A stretch of DNA of 64,000 nucleotides from Pseudomonas frederiksbergensis (GTDB lineage: Bacteria > Pseudomonadota > Gammaproteobacteria > Pseudomonadales > Pseudomonadaceae), in assembly GCF_003732705.1 (NCBI RefSeq), contig NZ_MOBR01000007.1, positions 62,001 through 126,000 of the forward strand, written 5' to 3'. The notes beneath the pieces are model-generated. The model searched no databases. It was not told where the DNA came from and was given only the letters and a program-made list of their open reading frames with translations. This document shows, one piece after another, positions 15,711-24,275 of this stretch; positions within the stretch are counted from its first letter, which is position 1; each line of letters starts with the position of its first letter. A program made the translations under genes and the position numbers.

Positions 15711-16858
15711 AAATCGCAATCGTCGGTGGCGGTCCTGCCGGTCTGTACTTCGCCCTGTTGGCGAAAAAACATAACCCGCGTCATGACATCGTGGTCTACG
15801 AGCAGAATGCCCGCGATGCGACCTACGGCTGGGGCGTGGTGTTTTCCGATGTCGGGCTGGCGGCTTTTGCCGAGGCGGATCCGGAGTTTCACAAGGAATT
15901 CATCGCCCATCACGTGGCTTGCGATTTCCTCGAAATTGTCCACCGCGACACCCACGTGCAGGTTCACGGCAATCATTTTTCCCGGACCTCGCGAATCGAC
16001 ATGCTGCACACCCTGCAGAACGCCTGTGAGCGTGCCGGCGTGCGTGTCAATTACGGCCAGCGCATCGAAGACTTCGACACCTTGGCCAGCCAGGTCGATA
16101 TGTTGGTCGCTGCCGATGGCACCAACAGTCGGGTGCGTGCCCACTACGCCGAACAGTTCAAACCGAGCTTCGAAGGTCGGCGCAACAAGTTCGCCTGGTA
16201 CGGCACCCGACAACGCTTCCACCCGGTGTCGCTGATTTTTCGTGAGAGTGAATACGGTGTGTTCATTGCCCACAGCTATCAGTACAGCGCGCAACTGAGC
16301 ACCTTTCTGGTGGAAGTCGATCCGCAGACCTGGCAGCGGGCCGGTCTGGAACACGCCAGTGAGGACGAGAGCCGACGGATTTGCGGCGAGATTTTCGCCG
16401 CCGACCTGGGTGGCAACGAGTTGCTGAGCAACCGTTCCCAGTGGTTCGAAGCCAACGTCGTGCGCAACGAACGCTGGACCCACGGCAACGTCGTCCTGCT
16501 GGGTGACGCCCTGCGCACGGTGCATTTCTCCCTGGGCTCGGGAACGCGCATGGCCATGCAAGATGCCATCGCTTTGCATCGAGCGCTGGTGGAGCACCCG
16601 GCCGATGTGCGCGCGGCATTTGACCTGTTCGAATCGGCGCGGCGCGGGGCCTCCAGCAGCTTCCAGGCCGCTGCGGCGCGCAGTCTCGACTGGTACGAAA
16701 ACGTCGCCGACAAGTTGCACCTGGACCCGGTCAGCTTCGCCTATGACTACATGGGGCGCACCGGCCAGGTCTCCCACGATGACTTGCGCCAGCGTGATCC
16801 GCACTTCATCGCGGCGGTGGAAAAGCGTGCTCCCTCATTGCAGGTCGCAACTGGCTAG
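15707..16858 (+). CDS. FAD monooxygenase, salicylyl-CoA 5-hydroxylase/2-aminobenzoyl-CoA monooxygenase type
   Basis: This 383-residue group A flavin monooxygenase has GGGPAG at 7-12 and the GD motif at 266-267 (LLGDALRTVHFSLGSG). The early block YGWGVVFSD is the mark of enzymes that hydroxylate CoA-activated aromatic acids (SdgC, and the N-terminal part of 2-aminobenzoyl-CoA monooxygenase). It likely adds a hydroxyl para to the ring hydroxyl or amino group, using NAD(P)H and O2. The coupled ligase and thioesterase genes upstream provide the CoA ester and remove CoA afterwards. The substrate assignment is by family resemblance. Confidence 0.88.
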   Translation: MKIAIVGGGPAGLYFALLAKKHNPRHDIVVYEQNARDATYGWGVVFSDVGLAAFAEADPEFHKEFIAHHVACDFLEIVHRDTHVQVHGNHFSRTSRIDMLHTLQNACERAGVRVNYGQRIEDFDTLASQVDMLVAADGTNSRVRAHYAEQFKPSFEGRRNKFAWYGTRQRFHPVSLIFRESEYGVFIAHSYQYSAQLSTFLVEVDPQTWQRAGLEHASEDESRRICGEIFAADLGGNELLSNRSQWFEANVVRNERWTHGNVVLLGDALRTVHFSLGSGTRMAMQDAIALHRALVEHPADVRAAFDLFESARRGASSSFQAAAARSLDWYENVADKLHLDPVSFAYDYMGRTGQVSHDDLRQRDPHFIAAVEKRAPSLQVATG

Positions 16859-16868
16859 ACCCGAGGCT

Positions 16869-16886
16869 GTGCGGCCTCGGCCGCAC
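16869..16886 (+). other. Intercistronic hairpin between the monooxygenase and the carrier gene
   Basis: GTGCGGC-CTCG-GCCGCAC forms a perfect 7-bp stem just after the monooxygenase stop codon. No T run follows. It may reduce read-through or protect the upstream message. Confidence 0.4.
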
Positions 16887-16940
16887 GACGCATATCAATC
16901 AATCAATAACAACAATAAACGATGCTTGATGGAGCCAATC

Positions 16941-18311
16941 ATGAACACGATCGACGTGGGCGAGGTGATCGACAACAGTCGGCTGAGCCGTTTGCAAGTG
17001 CTGGTACTGGTGCTGTGCGGGTTTTGCATGATCATTGACGGGTTCGACGTTCAGGCCATGGGCTACGTCGCGCCGGCCATCATTCAACAGTGGGGCATCA
17101 ACAAATCGGACCTCGGGCCGGTGTTCGGTGCCGGGTTGATCGGCATGGCCCTGGGGGCGCCGCTGGCGGGGATCCTTGCCGATCGCTTTGGCCGACGGCT
17201 GATTCTGATCATCGCCCTGGTCGGCTTGAGTGCCGGCATGGCGGCCACTGCGACGGCTGACAGCGTTCGCGATCTCCTGATACTGCGTTTTCTCGCCGGG
17301 TTCTGCATGGGCGCCATTGTGCCCAACGCCATGGCCATGGCCGGTGAATTCAGCCCGGCGCGCATCCGCGTCACCCTGATGATGCTGACGTCCTGCGGGT
17401 TCGTGGTCGGTGGCGCGTTGGGCGGGACCCTGGCGGTGATGATGATCGAGCCGCTGGGATGGCAGTCGGTGTTTTTGGTGGGGGCGGTGGCGCCGTTGCT
17501 GCTGGCCATTTTGATGATGGTGCTGATGCCGGAGTCGATTCAATTCATGGTGCTGCGTCAGCGCCAGTTGAGCCGTGTCAGAGACTGGTTGCGGCGTATC
17601 GACGGCACACTGCGGCTGGATGAGGCGGTTCAGTTACAGGTCAGGGATGCGCTGCCCGGCAAGCGCTCCTCGATGCTGGATCTGGTTCGAGACTCACGCG
17701 GGTTGGGCACGGCGATGCTGTGGATCATCCTGTTCATGAACCTGCTGGGCGCCTATTTCCTCGCCAGTTGGCTGCCGGTGATCATGCACGGTGCCGGCCA
17801 CGACACCTCGTCGGCGGTACTGGCCGGTACGTTGCTGTGGATGGGCGGCATTGTGGGCAATCTGGTGCTGGGCTGGCTCGTCGACCGTCGCGGCTTCGGA
17901 CCGGTGCTGGTGTGCATGTTCGCGGTGGCCGCAGTGGCGATCGCCGTGCTCGGTCAGGTGGCAACGTCGATGGTCAGCGCCTGTGTGGTCATCGCCATCG
18001 CGGGCTTCTGCATTCTCGGCGGGCAAAGCGCACTCAACGCGCTGGCGACGGTGTTTTACCCAACGACCATGCGTTCCACCGGGGCTGGCTGGGCATTGGG
18101 CATCGGGCGCCTGGGCTCGATCCTCGGCCCGGTGATTGGCGGCGAACTGATGCGCCTGGGCTGGACCCCGCAATCGCTGCTGCTGGCCGCCGCCATCCCG
18201 GCGCTGCTGGCGATGCTGGCCAGTCTACTGTTCTGGACCAAGGGCGGCTTGCCGGGCCCGGTGTTGCGCGCTCCTTCTTCAGCGGTAGTGACGCCTGCTT
18301 CGGCGTCCTGA
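16941..18311 (+). CDS. MFS aromatic-acid:H+ symporter (AAHS family)
   Basis: This 456-residue, 12-segment major facilitator has the AAHS hallmark DGFDVQAMGY in the first membrane helix and the loop 2-3 motif ADRFGRR. BenK, PcaK and MhpT belong to this family and import benzoate- or hydroxybenzoate-type acids with protons. It probably brings the substrate of the coupled ligase trio across the inner membrane. GGAG 6 nt before the ATG at 16941 supports the start; another ATG four codons upstream lacks a ribosome site. Confidence 0.92.
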   Translation: MNTIDVGEVIDNSRLSRLQVLVLVLCGFCMIIDGFDVQAMGYVAPAIIQQWGINKSDLGPVFGAGLIGMALGAPLAGILADRFGRRLILIIALVGLSAGMAATATADSVRDLLILRFLAGFCMGAIVPNAMAMAGEFSPARIRVTLMMLTSCGFVVGGALGGTLAVMMIEPLGWQSVFLVGAVAPLLLAILMMVLMPESIQFMVLRQRQLSRVRDWLRRIDGTLRLDEAVQLQVRDALPGKRSSMLDLVRDSRGLGTAMLWIILFMNLLGAYFLASWLPVIMHGAGHDTSSAVLAGTLLWMGGIVGNLVLGWLVDRRGFGPVLVCMFAVAAVAIAVLGQVATSMVSACVVIAIAGFCILGGQSALNALATVFYPTTMRSTGAGWALGIGRLGSILGPVIGGELMRLGWTPQSLLLAAAIPALLAMLASLLFWTKGGLPGPVLRAPSSAVVTPASAS

Positions 18312-18469
18312 AACCACTGCGTTTTTCACTTTAGAAAACCGATACCTCGATGTCGGCTCGACGAGCCCGACGTGGAAACCTTGCACTCGGCAAACCTGAT
18401 GAGGGGCTTGCCATGCCTGCCAGACGGCAATCAATCGACGTGTAAACAACAATAAAGGAAGACACCCAG

Positions 18470-19204
18470 ATGACTCGTTTCAATGGCAAGACTGTGGTCG
18501 TGACCGGTTCGGCACGAGGGCAGGGCGCGGCGGAGATTCGCCGGTTTCACCAGGAAGGCGCGAATGTCGTGGTCAGCGATCTGCTCACCGAGGACGGCCA
18601 GGCACTCGCCGACAGCCTCGGTGAGCGGGCGATGTTTATTGACCACGATGTGTCCAGCGAAAGCTCGTGGCGCGAACTGTTCGGCCAGGTCGAGCAAACC
18701 TTCGGCGGCTGCGACGTGTTGGTCAACAATGCTGGCATCTACCGACCGGCCACCATCGCCGAGACGGACACCGAGCTGATGGAGAAAATGTTCCGGGTCA
18801 ATCAGCTCGGGGTGTTCCTGGGCATGAAATACGCGGTCGAACCCCTGAAGCGCCGGGGGGGTGGTTCGATCATCAACATTTCATCGGTGGTCGGCTTGCG
18901 TGGCTCGGCCGCGACCGTGGCTTACGGCAGCACCAAATGGGCGGTGCGCGGCATGACCAAGGTCGCCGCCAATGAGTTTGCCGAACACCGGATCCGGGTC
19001 AACTCGGTGCACCCTGGCTACGTCAGTACCGACATGCTCAAGGCCAACAGCGAGGCGAGCAACGATGCCGGAACCCTGGCGACACCCCTCAAACGCCAGG
19101 GCACACCGCAGGAGATAGCCGCCCTGGTGGCGTTCCTGGCCAGTGAGGAGAGCGCCTTCATCACCGGCGCGGAAATCGCCATCGATGGCGGCTGGACGCT
19201 CTGA
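18470..19204 (+). CDS. Short-chain dehydrogenase/reductase (SDR)
   Basis: This 244-residue classical SDR has the motif VTGSARGQGAAEI, NNAG, the catalytic Ser/Tyr/Lys in NISSVVG and AYGSTKWA, and the C-terminal ITGAEIAIDGGWTL. It resembles 3-alpha/20-beta-hydroxysteroid and cyclic alcohol dehydrogenases. In the glycine-rich loop a Q (RGQG) replaces the usual hydrophobic residue, as seen in actinobacterial mycofactocin-type and steroid SDRs. A 158-nt gap separates it from the carrier gene, so it may have its own promoter. The substrate is unknown. Confidence 0.9.
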   Translation: MTRFNGKTVVVTGSARGQGAAEIRRFHQEGANVVVSDLLTEDGQALADSLGERAMFIDHDVSSESSWRELFGQVEQTFGGCDVLVNNAGIYRPATIAETDTELMEKMFRVNQLGVFLGMKYAVEPLKRRGGGSIINISSVVGLRGSAATVAYGSTKWAVRGMTKVAANEFAEHRIRVNSVHPGYVSTDMLKANSEASNDAGTLATPLKRQGTPQEIAALVAFLASEESAFITGAEIAIDGGWTL

Positions 19205-19314
19205 TCAACGGCCCGCTGCGCGCCTTGCCGGTGTGCAGCGGGCATGCGCGATCTTGTCCTGTGCCGCTGGCGCTGGCATGCTGCGGCTACTTTGCACGGG
19301 ATCTACTGCACCTC

Positions 19315-20022
19315 ATGTCCAAAACCACAAAAATCAAGACACCGGCCCGTTACGAGCTGGTGATGAACCAGTTGATGGAAGCGGCTGAACGCCTGTTTGC
19401 GCAGAAGGGTGTGGCGGGCACTTCGCTGCAGGAGCTGGCGGAGGCCGTCGGCCTGACGCGCACCGGCATCTACCACTACGTCAAGGGCAAGGATGAAATG
19501 CTCGAGACCCTGGTGAAGGGGTTCACCCTGGAAACCGCTCGGGATCTGGAGCGTCTGGCGGGGGCCGAGAGCGGCACCGCGATAGACCGCTTGCGCGAAG
19601 GCGTAACCAACATGGCGTGCAAGGTGGCCCAGCATCCGCAGCGTTTTCGTTTGTTGCTGACCAGTGAAGGCGCGTTTCCAGAGGCCCTGGCCAAGCAGTA
19701 CCGTACCGCTCGAAAACGCACCCTGACCGCACTGACCGATCTGGTGGCGCAGTCGATCCGCGAAGGTTCCTGTCGTGCGGTCAACGATGAAATGGCGGCG
19801 TTCTCGTTGTTGGGTGTCTGCAATTGGGTGGCTTTCTGGTATCCCCATGGCGAGAAAACCAGTGACCTGACCCCGGAACAGCTCTCCAGCCAGCTGACGG
19901 CGGTGGCGCTTGAAGGCTTGATTGCCGGACGCGATGCGTCGGGCGCTGGGGGGATTGCGCAAATGATCGGCTTGTTGCGCGAAGACATCGACCGCCTGGA
20001 AGGCATGATTGTCACTGACTGA
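19315..20022 (+). CDS. TetR/AcrR-family transcriptional regulator
   Basis: This 235-residue regulator has an N-terminal helix-turn-helix at about residues 17-60 (AERLFAQKGVAGTSLQELAEAVGLTRTGIYHYVKGKDEML). The ATG at 19315 is chosen over an upstream TTG because the protein then begins at the usual distance from the HTH; neither has a strong ribosome site. It lies at the centre of the cluster and is the best candidate for binding the palindromes at 11192 and 24222. The ligand is probably a pathway intermediate or CoA ester, which is inference. Confidence 0.88.
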   Translation: MSKTTKIKTPARYELVMNQLMEAAERLFAQKGVAGTSLQELAEAVGLTRTGIYHYVKGKDEMLETLVKGFTLETARDLERLAGAESGTAIDRLREGVTNMACKVAQHPQRFRLLLTSEGAFPEALAKQYRTARKRTLTALTDLVAQSIREGSCRAVNDEMAAFSLLGVCNWVAFWYPHGEKTSDLTPEQLSSQLTAVALEGLIAGRDASGAGGIAQMIGLLREDIDRLEGMIVTD

Positions 20023-20065
20023 CAAAAGGCCTGCGCCCGGCGATCCGGGCGCAAACATTACATCG

Positions 20066-20830
20066 TTACCAGACTGAATCGCCGCGCAGTGCCACATCGG
20101 CACCACCGTCGATGAAGATCGTCTGGCCCGTCATGTGACCATTCTTCTCGCTGGCCAGAAACGCCAGCAACTCTGCCGCCGCCATCGGTTCATACGGACC
20201 TTTCAACGGCATCGGGCAACCGGCATTGATCCGGTCCTTGGTCGCCTGGTCCTCGAACAGGCGCGACAGCAATTCTGTCTTCACCAGACCGGGCGCGATG
20301 GCGTTCAAAGGAATCCCTGCGCCGGCCCATTCGGCATTCAAGGCCACTCGGCGAATCCAGCGTGACAGCGCCTGTTTGGTACTGGCGTAGGCGTAGGGCG
20401 CCTCTTCAGCACGGGCTAAAGCCTGGGCTTCGGTGCCATCCAGCATTGCATCCACCAAGGCTTGATCGAACGCGTGAATCGACACGATGGACGACACTGC
20501 CACCGCACGCGGGTCTTTTGCCTTGAGCAGCAGCGGTCGCAAGCCTTCCAGCGTGGCCAGCGCGCCGTAGTAGTTGATCGCGACGGTGGCCGGACCGGCG
20601 ATGTCGACACCGGCCACCGCCAGTACGCCGTCAACCATGCCTTCACTGAGTTCGGTGGCTTGATCGATCAGGATCTGACGACCCTCGGCGCTGGACAGAT
20701 CGGCGATGATCTCGGCATCGCGCAGGTCGGCGCCAATCACCCGGTGCCCTTGGGATTCGAGTAATTGTCGAGTGGTGCGGCCAATGCCGGAGGCGGTGCC
20801 GGTGATGACGTAGGTTCTAGGGATGGTCAT
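20066..20830 (-). CDS. SDR, 3-alpha-hydroxysteroid/coniferyl-alcohol dehydrogenase-like
   Basis: This 254-residue SDR has ITGTASGIGRTT near the N-terminus, the short beta-2 with D (GADLRDAEI) for NAD+, and the catalytic pair in YAYASTKQA. The insert around residues 125-145 is typical of the HsdA/CalA group (3-alpha-hydroxysteroid and coniferyl alcohol dehydrogenases). It is the last gene of a five-gene minus-strand operon (131-aa SnoaL-like protein, luciferase-like monooxygenase, double SnoaL, aldo/keto reductase, this SDR). Confidence 0.9.
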   Translation of the reverse strand: MTIPRTYVITGTASGIGRTTRQLLESQGHRVIGADLRDAEIIADLSSAEGRQILIDQATELSEGMVDGVLAVAGVDIAGPATVAINYYGALATLEGLRPLLLKAKDPRAVAVSSIVSIHAFDQALVDAMLDGTEAQALARAEEAPYAYASTKQALSRWIRRVALNAEWAGAGIPLNAIAPGLVKTELLSRLFEDQATKDRINAGCPMPLKGPYEPMAAAELLAFLASEKNGHMTGQTIFIDGGADVALRGDSVW

Positions 20831-20859
20831 GAAAACCTCTACTTCACGGGTTAAATAAA

Positions 20860-21696
20860 TCAGGCGCCCAAGTCGAAGGTGTCGGGATCGGGCCCGAGAC
20901 GACCGGTCTGAACGATGTTGGCAATTTGCCTGAGGTCTTCGGCGTCCAGCCTGAAATCGAAGACGTCGATGTTCGCCGCGATGCGTTCGGCGTTGGTCGA
21001 ACGCGGAATGACGATATGACCGCTTTGCACGTGCCAGCGCAGGATCACTTGCACAGTGCTCCTGCCGAGCCTGGCAGCGATGCGCGTCAGCACCGGCTCA
21101 TCGAGCAACGCGCCACCCTGGCCCAACGGGCTCCACGATTCGGTGGCGATGCCATGCCGCCGGGAGAAGTCCACCAGCGGCGCTTGAGTGAAGTCCGGGT
21201 GAATCTCGATCTGGTTCACGGACGGCGTGACGCCGGTTTCACCGATAACCCGCTGCAGATGTTCCTGGTGGAAGTTGGACACGCCGATGGAACGCACGCG
21301 ACCCTCATCACGCAGACGCACCATGGCTTTCCAGCTGTCGAGGTAGGCGTTTTTTATCGGCAACGGCCAGTGAATCAGGAACAGATCGAGGGTTTGCAAC
21401 CCCAGGCGTTTCAGGCTCGCGTCAAACGCCCGCAAGGTTTGATCGAAACCGTGATCGGCGTTCCACAGTTTGGTGGTGATGAAGATCTCGTTGCGGGGCA
21501 GTTCGCTTTCAGCGATTGCGCGACCGACCCCGGTTTCGTTGCCGTAGATCATGGCGGTATCGATGTGCCGATAGCCCGCCTGCAAGGCTGCTTTTGACGA
21601 TGCATGGGCCTGGGCGTCGTCGAGTTGCCAGACGCCCAGGCCCAATTGAGGAATCTGGATACCGTCGTTTAGCGTGATCATTGGAGCTTGCGTCAT
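20860..21696 (-). CDS. Aldo/keto reductase (2,5-diketogluconate reductase-like)
   Basis: This 278-residue NADPH-dependent aldo/keto reductase has the complete tetrad D46, Y51, K76 and H109 (DTAMIYGNE, ITTKLWN, LIHWP) and the PRSTN cofactor motif near the C-terminus. It reduces a ketone or aldehyde to an alcohol. The start at 21696 has AGGA 9 nt upstream; a GTG 11 codons earlier would run over the preceding stop codon and is less likely. It lies between the double SnoaL gene and the SDR in one operon. Confidence 0.9.
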   Translation of the reverse strand: MTQAPMITLNDGIQIPQLGLGVWQLDDAQAHASSKAALQAGYRHIDTAMIYGNETGVGRAIAESELPRNEIFITTKLWNADHGFDQTLRAFDASLKRLGLQTLDLFLIHWPLPIKNAYLDSWKAMVRLRDEGRVRSIGVSNFHQEHLQRVIGETGVTPSVNQIEIHPDFTQAPLVDFSRRHGIATESWSPLGQGGALLDEPVLTRIAARLGRSTVQVILRWHVQSGHIVIPRSTNAERIAANIDVFDFRLDAEDLRQIANIVQTGRLGPDPDTFDLGA

Positions 21697-21725
21697 GGGA
21701 ATATCCTGATTATCAAAAAAAGGCG

Positions 21726-22655
21726 TCACGCGTCGGGAGGCGTGGTGATCCAGCCTTCGACGTATTCGAACCAGAAGATCTGCCAGCGCAGGTTTTGCCG
21801 ACGCAGTTCGATGCGGTAATGGGCGCCATAAAGCGGCGCGCCCTCGGCGGTTGTCGGTCGTTGTGCGATCACCCGACCCAGCAGCATCTGCGCGTGATCA
21901 CCCTCAATGTCGATGCGCAGTGGCACGCAGAAATGCTGCATCCATGGCCAGGCCTGACGGAAATCCTTGAGTTGGCCCATGACCTCATGCCGGCCCTTGA
22001 GGTCGCCAATGGGCGGGAAGGCGCCAGCGATGTCCTCGGCCAGGGTGTCGCGCATCTGCCCGAAATCCGCCTGGTCCATGGCCCAGATGTAACGCATGAA
22101 CACCTCGGCGACTTCATCCTCGGCGGTTCCGGCGACTTTCGCACCGGGCAGGCGCGCCCAGGGCGAATCCAGCTCGTTGACCAGATGCGGGGCGTTGTCG
22201 CCGACGTCCCAGAAACGTCGTGGTCGTGGCGGATTCCACCGAGCAACGAGCGCGTGATTGCCGTCCAGCCAGTTGACGGTCAACTGCAACCGAGTGAACA
22301 ACCATCCGCTGTCGGAGGTTGCGAGCTCGCCCACCAGCAGCGCGCCGAACAGCAACGGTGCCGTGTTGGCAGGCGTGACGCGCCCGTACAGATAGGCGCC
22401 CAACACGGCGCGGTCGCCGTCGATACCGACGTAATGATTGGTGGACTCAATGTGGACGGCGTGCCCGTCGGGCCAATCCAGCGCCAGCACGTCTGCCACG
22501 GCTGCGGCGCCATGGTGTTCGCCGTGGGCGCTGCTGGACAGCGTCGCTGAAGATTCAAACAGGCTTAACGGCGTGCCCAGCGCCCATCCCGAGGTGAAGT
22601 GATCGAGCCGTTCAAGAATGGCCGCACGGGGGGAGGCGATCCCATGCGTTGTCAT
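21726..22655 (-). CDS. Double SnoaL/NTF2-fold protein
   Basis: The product has 309 residues, twice the size of an ordinary NTF2-like protein. Two related halves can be seen: one at about 1-150 (helix ILERLDHFTSGWALG, HAVHIESTNHYVGIDGDRAVLGAYLYGR) and one at about 170-309 (EDEVAEVFMRYIWAMDQADFGQMRDTLAEDI, VPLRIDIEGDHAQMLLGRVIAQR). This looks like an internal duplication or fusion. Its start overlaps the stop of the luciferase-like gene by 4 bp (ATGA), so it is co-translated with it. A hydratase, isomerase or cyclase role is typical of the fold; the reaction is unknown. Confidence 0.82.
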   Translation of the reverse strand: MTTHGIASPRAAILERLDHFTSGWALGTPLSLFESSATLSSSAHGEHHGAAAVADVLALDWPDGHAVHIESTNHYVGIDGDRAVLGAYLYGRVTPANTAPLLFGALLVGELATSDSGWLFTRLQLTVNWLDGNHALVARWNPPRPRRFWDVGDNAPHLVNELDSPWARLPGAKVAGTAEDEVAEVFMRYIWAMDQADFGQMRDTLAEDIAGAFPPIGDLKGRHEVMGQLKDFRQAWPWMQHFCVPLRIDIEGDHAQMLLGRVIAQRPTTAEGAPLYGAHYRIELRRQNLRWQIFWFEYVEGWITTPPDA

Positions 22656-23647
22656 CGGGCCGACTCCCTTATCGTCGGTGTGTGCGCCGGGAACAGCGGC
22701 AAGATATATCGGCCAAGCTCTTCGAAAATGTCCTGCGGGCGGCGTCGGGTCGGTTTGAGATTGAGCACCAGGTGAGTGACCCCGGCTTCCTGTTGGGCCT
22801 GCCACAGTTCGATCAGTGCATGACGCCCACCCCGCAGCACCCGGCCCGGTTCGATCGGCGCATCAGGATCGGGATCCAGATCGAACCAGCAGCCGTAGCC
22901 ATACGGCTTGTAGCCGTGTTCGGCGCAAGCCTGGCGCCACTGAGGAATGACGTCGGTCATGCCGCGTGGGTCGAAGCCGTGCCAGATCCACGCATCGACA
23001 TGGGCGGCGAGCCAGTCAAGCGTTTTTCCCGCACGCCCGGTGGCAATGAATGGCAGGCGTTTGGCTGCGGGTTTTGGAATCAGGTCCAACGCGCCGTCCA
23101 TGCTGCCGTGATGCTGGGAGCGATAGCTGGGAAATTCCTTTTCGCTGACGGTGTGAATGATCTCCAGCGCCTCGCGAAAACGCGCTGCACGCTGACTGAA
23201 TGGCTGCCCGAACGCGGGATACTCCCCGGGCCGGTCACCCGAGGCCAGCCCGAGCAAGAAGCGTCCGTCGAGCAGCTGATCGACGCTGGTGGCTTGCTTG
23301 GCAACGATCAGAGGATCCCGTAGCGGGGCGACGATGCCTGCAGTGCCAATGGCTATGTTGCGGGTCATGGCGCTTAACCAGCCGGCGTAGACCATCGGGT
23401 CGAGAATCTGCCCGACGTCACCGAACGTCGGGTCATAAAACGGCACATCCCGCAACCACAGGGCCGCGATACCGACATCGTCTGCCAACCTAGCCATGAC
23501 CGCGTGGTTGGCCATGGTCGGCGCGGGGCTGTCGGGGTAGCCCTCCAATGGCGCAACGAAGCCGATGCTCAGGTGACCAGGACGAAAAACCCGCGTGTAG
23601 CCTGGGTGTTCGGCCAGCCCGGCGGGGAGGGCGAGTGACTGATTCAT
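22652..23647 (-). CDS. Luciferase-like flavin-dependent monooxygenase (LLM class)
   Basis: This 331-residue TIM-barrel protein is of the bacterial luciferase/F420 superfamily: SIGFVAPLEGYPDSPAPTMANHAVMARLADDVGIAALWLRD near the N-terminus, then the DQLLDGRFLLGLASGDRPGEYPAFG substrate/flavin region. Such enzymes use reduced FMN (or F420) and O2 for Baeyer-Villiger-like or C-N/C-S bond cleavage. No flavin reductase gene lies in this operon; the nearest are 8 and 17 kb away. The start at 23647 has GGAGG upstream. It is coupled to the double SnoaL gene by a 4-bp overlap. Confidence 0.88.
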   Translation of the reverse strand: MNQSLALPAGLAEHPGYTRVFRPGHLSIGFVAPLEGYPDSPAPTMANHAVMARLADDVGIAALWLRDVPFYDPTFGDVGQILDPMVYAGWLSAMTRNIAIGTAGIVAPLRDPLIVAKQATSVDQLLDGRFLLGLASGDRPGEYPAFGQPFSQRAARFREALEIIHTVSEKEFPSYRSQHHGSMDGALDLIPKPAAKRLPFIATGRAGKTLDWLAAHVDAWIWHGFDPRGMTDVIPQWRQACAEHGYKPYGYGCWFDLDPDPDAPIEPGRVLRGGRHALIELWQAQQEAGVTHLVLNLKPTRRRPQDIFEELGRYILPLFPAHTPTIRESAR

Positions 23648-23663
23648 GGGTTTCCTCCGGGCA

Positions 23664-24059
23664 TCAACCTTGCGGCAGCGAGGTGGTTTGATGGCCCAGC
23701 AAGCGCCATGTGCCCGATTCCTTGCGCCAGACCACCAGCAACAACGCCTGCAAGTGCCTGAGCACACCGCCGATGGTGGCGTCGATGCTGATGCTGCCGG
23801 TGGCCATGAACGCGTCATCACCCAAGGCACTGACTTTTTCCAGATGCTGTTCAGCGCCGTGGTAGACGAACACGCCGTCACGGAATTTTTTCAGGTAGCT
23901 GGCCTTGTCATCGGCATAACCGCTGGAGTGGACGTAAACCACGTCACTGGAAAGCAGTTGCTCAAAACCGTCGATATTGGCGTCTATCATCAGACTCAAT
24001 CGTTTTTCTTCGAGCGCTTGGGCGAGGGTGAACAGGGCGGTATCGGCAGCTTGATTCAT
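23664..24059 (-). CDS. SnoaL-like/DUF4440 NTF2-fold protein
   Basis: This 131-residue protein is a single NTF2-like cone: helix LFTLAQALEEKRLSLMIDANI, the LLSSDVVYVHSSGYADDKASYLKKF strand-helix, then paired strands ending WRLLGHQTTSLPQG. This layout fits SnoaL_2/DUF4440 proteins, usually accessory isomerases or dehydratases. AGGAG 8 nt before the ATG supports the start. It is the first gene of the five-gene minus-strand operon and is divergent from maleate isomerase, with the palindrome at 24222 between them. Confidence 0.82.
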   Translation of the reverse strand: MNQAADTALFTLAQALEEKRLSLMIDANIDGFEQLLSSDVVYVHSSGYADDKASYLKKFRDGVFVYHGAEQHLEKVSALGDDAFMATGSISIDATIGGVLRHLQALLLVVWRKESGTWRLLGHQTTSLPQG

Positions 24060-24180
24060 GAAAAAGTCTCCTGAGACGTAACCGATCAATGTGTCTGGTG
24101 CTTACCCTAACGAGGTGGCCGCGATAGAAAAACCGGCGGTATGTCCCTTCACAATGGACTTTGAAGTCATCAATTGAGCG

Positions 24181-24195
24181 CTGACAGTTTGTCAG
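24181..24195. promoter_or_regulatory. Additional palindrome in the divergent control region
   Basis: CTGACA-GTT-TGTCAG is a perfect 6-bp inverted repeat 26 nt from the larger TTTGACA palindrome. It shares the TGACA/TGTCA half-site core with it, so it may be a secondary site of the same regulator facing the minus-strand operon. Confidence 0.4.
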
Positions 24196-24221
24196 TCTTT
24201 TGGGTTGTATATTTGACATGT

Positions 24222-24239
24222 GTGTCAAAGTTGGTAAAT
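24222..24239. promoter_or_regulatory. TetR-type operator 2, between the SnoaL operon and maleate isomerase
   Basis: TTTGACATGTGTGTCAAA has perfect 7-bp half-sites (TTTGACA/TGTCAAA) around 4 central bases. It resembles the site at 11192-11209 in position and sequence. It lies in the divergent intergenic region (24060-24275) and can control both directions. Confidence 0.6.
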
Positions 24240-24275
24240 TCGGAATGATCATCCTGCTCATTTCCGGAGAGAGCC

